From: Raphanus sativus
Lineage: Eukaryota > Streptophyta > Magnoliopsida > Brassicales > Brassicaceae
Length of the DNA: 64,000 nt
NCBI RefSeq assembly: GCF_000801105.2
Contig: NC_079515.1
Span: forward strand, 24,079,407-24,143,406
Direction: 5' to 3'
This document shows, piece by piece, positions 58,201 to 64,000 of this stretch. Made by a program: the position numbers and the translations under genes. The stretch's first letter is position 1, and every line of letters starts with the position of its first letter. Under the pieces are notes generated by a model that was given only the letters and a program-made list of their open reading frames with translations, did no database searches and had not been told where the DNA came from.

Positions 58201-59051
58201 AATTTTTTATATTCAAAATCAATACCAAATAAAAGTAAACGTGTTTGTTCATACATTGAATGTGCCACTAGCATAGTGGTAAAATACCTTGCCATTTGAT
58301 CCAAACAACAAAAGTTCAGGCTTTTATTGGCCAGACAAGTGTACAGATTTTTGTTGGCAATTTCTACAAAGTTCAGTGTTTTTTTGGCCGATTTCCCAAA
58401 AAAAAACCTATTCCTCGTGACTATATTCAGTGACAATTATAAAGCCCCAAATAATCTCTGCCATTTATCCACTTAATCCACTAAATAATTTATTTCTCTC
58501 ATTCCAACACCAAATCTATAAAACGAAAATCGAAAATAAAAATAGTGTTGACCACATTCCTTACGTTTTATAATGACTTGTGATTCGTAATTAATATATG
58601 ATTTACTAATATTGAATTTAGTTAATTACCTGATGAGTTCCGTTTGCAATGCGGTGCCGTTTTTGGTTCTCCGGTGAGAGGTAGCTCCAAAACCGGTGGT
58701 GACACCGTAACTGTCGGTACCTTTGCCCATACTCTCCATAACCCAATCGCTACTAGCTTTCACGCCAGCTCTCGAAGCCTCCGCTAGCTCAACCTTAACA
58801 CCTCCTCCTACGGTGGAGATAGCCGCGACTTGTCCTATAGTCAGCGTCTCTCCCCCGAGATTCACCACCGGTCTACGGTACTCCTCGACCATCCTCTTCA
58901 CCTCATCCAAGTGACTCCCTTTCATCTGCTCAGCCGCTGCACCCCAGTTCAACGGATCCGCGGCCACAGCCACCTTGGTCTTCTCTACTCCGCCGCACAA
59001 CATGGCTTCGATCTTGCCGTTTTGGTGAACTGATCCGTTAATCTGATCCAT
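55286..59051 (-). CDS. PAL2: Phenylalanine ammonia-lyase, PAL2-like (2 exons, 723 aa)
   Basis: Exon 1 59051-58630, exon 2 57035-55286, spliced to 2172 bp. PAL converts L-phenylalanine to trans-cinnamate and ammonia, the entry step to lignin, flavonoids and salicylate precursors. Key marks: [19 protein letters not shown] with the catalytic tyrosine (near 115), the [16 protein letters not shown] segment whose Ala-Ser-Gly (209-211) cyclises into the MIO cofactor, [21 protein letters not shown], and the C-terminal [17 protein letters not shown] end. The length is typical. Its intron follows the conserved arginine codon, as in all plant PALs, but is 1594 bp long because of a transposon. PAL enzymes work as cytosolic tetramers. 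The position matches Arabidopsis PAL2 (At3g53260). Confidence 0.97.
57181..58397. mobile_element. Long-TIR MULE-type element inside the PAL2 intron
   Basis: The left end GGGAAATCGACCAAAAAAAC and the complement of the right end, GGGAAATCGGCCAAAAAAAC, begin inverted repeats that continue for several hundred bases. The 10-bp target duplication AAAAAAAAAC lies at 57171-57180 and 58398-58407. The left arm contains GAAACGACGTCGTTTT twice (57377-57420). Both arms contain a tRNA-like A-box (AGTGGTAAA), and the left arm also has a B-box-like GGGTTCAAACCC. No protein is encoded. It accounts for about 1.2 kb of the 1.6-kb intron. Confidence 0.92.
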
Positions 59052-59460
59052 TGGTTTATGACCTTTTCTGTTAAATATATAGGATCAGATCTTTTGAATT
59101 GTAGGTGAAGGAAGAGAGATTCTTGAATTGTAGGTGAAGTTATTTGGAGTTTGTTGTGTTCCTGAGGAAGAAGAGAAGGGAGAAGAGTGGTTTAAATAAG
59201 AAGACATTGAAGTAGTGTTTAATGTTAGGTAAGCACAAGAGAAGTGAACAAGTTTTGTCAATGAGGGGTGGGTGAGAGTTCAACGATGATCGTTGGATGA
59301 CGAGTGAGGATCCAACGGTTGACAATGGAAAACGTGAGTTTGGTTTAAGCCGCAAAGTACCTCTTTTGAAAAAGGTGGTCGTGGCTGGTGGCTGAAGGGA
59401 AACAGCGTTTTGCGGTTGGTGAGACTTTACGAGTGATTATGGTTTTGGGATGAATATGGG
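59052..59460 (-). promoter_or_regulatory. PAL2 promoter and 5'-UTR
   Basis: On the minus strand a TATA-like TATTTAAA lies at 59198-59191, about 140 bp before the ATG. Further upstream are CTCACCAACC (59423-59414), matching the AC-element type bound by MYBs in PAL and other lignin genes; CTCACCCACC at about 59274-59265, close to the PAL L-box; and a W-box core GTTGAC, seen on the plus strand at 59318-59323. Function is inferred from these motifs only. Confidence 0.6.
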
Positions 59461-60117
59461 AGTAGGTTTAATGTGTAAGAACGTATTTAACTTTTTACCC
59501 AAGGAAAATGTGTAAGAACGTAGTAGTCATTTTCCAAGTGCCCACCAAATATAACACAACATTTCAACGTCAATTTTAATATATAATCAAGAGAATAACT
59601 ATGTAATATTATGTTCTATTTTGTGTGAAAATGGAAAGAGTTCAATATATATAAAAATATGTATATATATGTCGTCAACGATTCATAAACCTATAACAAT
59701 ACTGTTTCATTTTATAAAACTATCATCTAAAACTTGAATACATCTTGCATTTATTTTTTGTATGGTGGTGCTTTATTATATTGTTAGACCAATGGGGGCT
59801 CGGGGGTGTTAATCGATCGAAAACCTAATCGAACTAAATCAAAATCAACAACGTACAAGATTTCTTAGATTAAACAATAGTCTTATACCCACTAAATCGT
59901 CGAAATCGAACTAAACCAAACCATCATGAATTATTTTATATATGCATATATATTTTAATACTTTTATTATATTTTGTATGGGTTAGATACTACGATATTA
60001 TTGTTACAAAAAAAAGATACTAGGATATTCTACTTTGAATTTGTTTTGGTATAAGGAACTTTATTCACCAATAATATATTCATTTTTAGTCAAAAAAATA
60101 TACTCAGTTACAGTGTA
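59461..60117. other. Distal upstream region of PAL2, AT-rich
   Basis: No gene or repeat end recognised. Confidence 0.5.
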
Positions 60118-60120
60118 TAA

Positions 60121-60302
60121 GATCACTTTCAATTGGGGTTCTTCCCATTAAAACTCTTAAAACATGTATTATATATACGCATGTATATATTTAATATTTA
60201 GACCCAAAAAATAATATGTATGTATATATATTATATATATATATATATACATAATACATGTTTTAAAAGCTCCAATGCGAAGAATTCCCATTGAAGGTGC
60301 TT
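60121..60302. mobile_element. Tourist-like MITE (182 bp)
   Basis: Inverted arms GATCACTTTCAATTGGGGTT and the complement of AAGCACCTTCAATGGGAATT, sharing AAAACATGTATTATRTAT further in, are flanked by an exact TAA duplication (60118-60120, 60303-60305). The centre is a TA-rich loop. Confidence 0.88.
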
Positions 60303-60662
60303 TAACAAGATCAATCATTTGACCTAAAACCAAATTTAAGTAGCTTGGGCTAAGTTAATGATACTACTATATTTATACAGGGGGAAAGTTTGATTTCAAT
60401 GAAAGTTAATTTTTTTTTGGTCAACAATGAAAGTTAATGTTTTTTACCATTATTTGTGAAATGCTATGAGTAAAAGGACAAGTGTTTTCTGAGCTAATTT
60501 AATGATATAGACGGCAAAATTAGTTCTGCCTAAATAAAGGACTAGAAGTTTAATTGCTGCTAATATGTAGCCGAAAAACAAATATCTAACATTTTATAAA
60601 GATATTACATAAATAAATATGGCTAATGCAAATCAATTGAACACGAAAATGAAAGATTTTTA

Positions 60663-60935
60663 GGCCATTTCCATTAGGGGTTCAAAGCCCAAACTTTTTC
60701 CTTTTCAAAAAAAAAAAATTAAATAATTATGGGTCCTACATAAAGTTTAAACCTATCTCGCGAAATTTTTTCTGTGTAAATCTGTTTCTTAACTGTTTCA
60801 TGGGCCTCACGCGACGTGGCGGGCTGCGATTGATCGGTTATATATATATATATTTTAAACCAAACCGAAAAAAAAAAAAAAAAAAAAATTTGTCTTGGAA
60901 TTCGAACCCACTACATATCATTCATGGAGATGCTC
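60663..60935. mobile_element. Tourist-like MITE, adjacent pair, first
   Basis: It begins GGCCATTTCCATTAGGGG and ends with the complement of GAGCATCTCCATGAATGA, with TTA on both sides (60660-60662, 60936-60938). The interior includes an A-rich run at 60869-60888. The inverted ends are diverged, so confidence is moderate. Confidence 0.6.
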
Positions 60936-60938
60936 TTA

Positions 60939-61196
60939 GAGCAATTCTAAAGAGAATATATCAAGGAGTTATTCACTTTAAAAATAAAGAAATAAATTAG
61001 AAAAATAGGAAAGAGAGTGTAATGAGTTTTAAAATCGAAGCTTATAGAAAATTCATTAGAACCTTTAATGTCATGTGTCCACTTATTGTCATCAATTTAA
61101 TCTTTAAAAAATTGAATTATATAGATAAATTATTTTAAAATAATAATATTAATTTGCTTAGATACTTGTTTTAGATACTAACCAATAATGTTGCTC
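60939..61196. mobile_element. Tourist-like MITE, adjacent pair, second
   Basis: It begins GAGCAATTCTAAAGAG and ends GTTGCTC, flanked by TTA (60936-60938, 61197-61199). The left TTA is shared with the preceding element. Confidence 0.65.
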
Positions 61197-61199
61197 TTA

Positions 61200-63536
61200 T
61201 ATTAACTAAGCTATGTAATGTGGTTCAAAGAAGTAATGGGTTGGTAAGATGGGTTCATTCAAACAATTGCATGTGTACATGCTCTTTCTCATTATTGGAG
61301 TAGGGGATGACTCCAACATGAAACTACAATCATAACTGATCTTGCACTTATTTGCATATTATTTTCAAGGAGATATTTCACTGAACGTGTAACTAAGAAG
61401 ACAACATTAATAGTAAAAAATTTAGCAAAAAAAAAAAAAAACTAAGAAGACAACAGTTAAAGAAAAACAAATAAACAGGAAAACACCATGCATCATAGAT
61501 AGATGTTTAGAACAATCAACGGATCCTTTCTTCATCAACATCACCATATAAGTTGAATATACCATTTAACGTTTTCAAATTCCTCTCAACAAGAATGTGG
61601 ACGCAGGATCTGGTGAAGTGTTCTATTAGAGGAACACCTTTTCTTTTGATTTTAATTTTTTTGATCAGGATAGCAGGAAATGAACAGAATGCATGAAACA
61701 GAACTGAAAAGGGATCGACTCTGATTACTACAAAATAAAGAAATACGAGCATAATTGCTTCTTCCTACAAATTTAGTGAGACTAGCCCCTTCACGGTGAC
61801 ATCTTTCCCCATTTAAATAGCGTCTTTAGTATCCTGAATGCGTCATTCAACGGTCGTATCTTAATTTTAGACATTAAGCATCTGTATTTTCTTGAGCTTA
61901 ACAATTTTTTTTTGTTAAGTAAGCTTAAAATTTAACACGATGATAGGTTTACAAAGAGATAGGCTCGCAAAGTGACGAGTTATTCAGCAACACACTTAAG
62001 TACTTAACTACGTTGTATATTATCAACCATCAGTTTTCCACATTTAAAATTATGTATTGACTCTTCATACAACAAGACTAAAACGCGGTTTTATTGTTGC
62101 AAAATGGGAGTCAAAGTTGACAAATCAAAGTCTATAATTGTAGCATCATTATAATAGTGAAATGTTGCATAAAAGATTATTTACTATTTAGTTCCTCTTC
62201 AACCCGATTATTTTCTATAATCTCCACTACCTGTGAAATCTTAGACTGGCTGACCTAAAATGTTAGACTGAATAATATAATACTATAATTTTAATATAAT
62301 TAGATATATATATATACACTAAATTTTAATACTAAAATTTGAACCAATAAAGATGATGATATTTCTATGCTGTTTCATGAATATCTTTTCCATATCTTCT
62401 ATTGTTTTAGTTTTAAGGTTTATAGAAAAAGATATATATGTATATATATATATATACACACTATAGAAATAAGGGAAATTGCACCATATAACTATAAAAA
62501 ACACACACATTCTCTCTCCTTATTTCTCTTCTTATCTCTCTTTAACTTCTCACTAAAATTTTAATTACTTCTTTTTTGTTATTTGGCAAATAAGCCCTTA
62601 GAAATAATAGGCCATAAAAAATACAAATAAAATAAGAATAGGTAATTCAATGTGTGGGCCCTAGGTAAAAGGACCACCAAGGCAACAACCACAGTGGCAA
62701 AGATCCAGCAAACACCACTCATCTCACCAACCCCCTTAACCGGGTCCCACATTATCTGAAAATATACAATCATCATAGTCACTTTTCTCCATATCAGCCA
62801 CATAAACTCTTCTTTCTAGTTTAATTATTTTTATAATTCTGATAAAATACACACCACATACAAACGTATGACGTGTTCAACTAAATATAACAAAAACTAT
62901 TATTATAGAAAATATCATCAATTCTGGTGTATCTAATCTACTCGAAAAAGTACAATGATATTGTATATCCTTCATCTTAAAGCACAACATCAATTGCTAA
63001 TCTAATTATTTCGTGTCGACAACATCTATAATCCATGATTACTTCTTTGGTTTAAGCTTGCAACAAGACTGGCTATATTCTGTTGCTGAGGTCTTAAGAA
63101 AACACAGCAAATACAACAAATACTCGAGAGAATATGACAATATATTTTCAAAGAGAAAGAAAAACCTCATCATTGACCCTAATTAACATCCTGAATCCCA
63201 ATGTTAGACACTAAATTTCACAAAGAACTATCATATTCTCCTAATCTACATCTGCTCTCGTTGATCTTTTGAGATTTGAGTATTAGTGTTGTAGTTGTTA
63301 AACACAGCCTGACTTCCAATATTTACCTGATAAAAAATTACTAAAAAAATCAACTCAAAACCTACATGTAACTCATTAGCGGGCATACATAATAAATTGA
63401 CCGGTGATTGCAATGGCTAAATCACTCAATCTCGGCGTAGGTTAATCTGTCCAAATCAAGATGAGATTCATATCACTTGCAAAGTTATATAAAGTCATGA
63501 TTTTTAACAAAAATGACATACTTTGTATAGGTACAC
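61200..63536. other. Intergenic region between PAL2 and SNAP43-like exons
   Basis: AT-rich. A minus-strand frame at 62803-62579 has a splice-acceptor-like TTTTCAG before MWDPVKGVGEMSGVCW and a hydrophobic stretch (FATVVVALVVLL). It might be an exon of an unknown small membrane protein but is not supported further. A possible terminal exon reading VNIGSQAVFNNYN lies near 63330-63250. Nothing else was recognised. Confidence 0.35.
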
Positions 63537-63903
63537 CGCACAAGTGCGTTCTGTAGCTCTATAGATTGATGAAGTTTCTTTATTGTAGACGCTTCATCAA
63601 GATCCACAGCTCCATATATAAACACGTTTATGTCAAGCATTTGTCTCGTCACAGCAGTATCTATCTCCACACCTTTGTCTTTTGCCTCAACTATAAGATC
63701 CCTCAAGGAATCACACAACAGCATGCCGCTTTCACATTCTAGGCTTGAAGAAAGAAACTAGTTTAAATGATCAAACTTGTCATGTAAGCAACCAACAGAC
63801 TGTAAACGCTTACGAAGTGAGATATAAATCCGGAACTCGGGCTCATGAAGGCAATAAAGACAGTAAAGACCTCCAGGTCTCCATGAAAAAAGAACCATGT
63901 GAC
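63537..63903 (-). CDS. SNAPc subunit SNAP43 homologue, partial (two exons)
   Basis: Two minus-strand exons with matching phases: 63903-63814 (GGLYCLYCLHEPEFRIYISL) and 63738-63537 (LRDLIVEAKDKGVEIDTAVT, QMLDINVFIYGAVDLDEAS, IELQNALVR). The pattern GGLYCLYCLHE, FRIYISL, then a basic helix and FIxGAVDL fits my recollection of plant SNAP43, a subunit of the complex that activates snRNA promoters, and PAL2 is followed by such a gene (At3g53270) in Arabidopsis. Earlier exons lie beyond the right edge. The expected next exon (AYEKLxxDxEIEQ) is not found downstream. The nearest candidate, near 63435, reads LTYAEIE and hits a stop. The copy may therefore be truncated or diverged. Confidence 0.75.
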
Positions 63904-64000
63904 CTGTAGACATAACAAGCACAATGTGAATACAAACAGCAAAGGCTAATTAGTTATAAGTTTTCCAAAAATCCATGAAACATTTGAAACGAAATTTAAA

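Noticed and set aside
62579..62803. Small membrane protein gene
   Set aside because: A splice-like acceptor and a hydrophobic stretch exist, but no upstream exon or family match was found.

Overview
This is nuclear plant DNA from a crucifer, most likely a Brassica or a close Brassiceae relative. The evidence is intron-containing plant genes, many crucifer-type transposons, AT-rich spacers, and a gene order that matches the Arabidopsis chromosome 3 block around At3g53190-At3g53270. That synteny is recalled from general knowledge and was not searched.

Host genes, left to right: a PLL12-like pectate lyase (13155-16471, +, 7 exons); a MYB27-like R2R3-MYB (17876-18868, -, 4 exons); a 57-residue DVL/ROTUNDIFOLIA-like peptide gene (33724-33897, -); a small secreted glycine-rich peptide (48350-48601, -); a SAUR gene (54350-54745, +); a complete PAL2-like phenylalanine ammonia-lyase (55286-59051, -, 2 exons); and two exons of an SNAPc subunit SNAP43 homologue at the right edge (63537-63903, -). 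Several genes I expect between these in Arabidopsis were not found, which fits a fractionated polyploid subgenome. The retained genes are independent single transcription units, not an operon.

The rest is mostly transposon. Positions 1-5825 hold a broken Copia retrotransposon on the minus strand (RNase H, gag, leader, LTR) with an unusual density of short hairpins. A 100-base assembly gap (5826-5925) separates it from a truncated DUF1985-carrying Mutator-like element (MULE). A complete 8.77-kb MULE lies at 34551-43315 with a perfect 9-bp target duplication. It carries a MURA N-terminus, a DUF1985-ULP1 protease gene and a GRF-like gene, but no transposase core. The window also holds an intact TRIM, two SINEs, two LINE fragments, Helitron ends, several Tourist/Harbinger-like MITEs, hAT-like MITEs and four long-TIR MULE-type elements. 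One of these sits inside the PAL2 intron, and two related copies carry telomere-like CCCTAAA repeats.

Most element boundaries below were fixed by reading target-site duplications (TSDs) by eye. Protein families were assigned from motifs without database searches.
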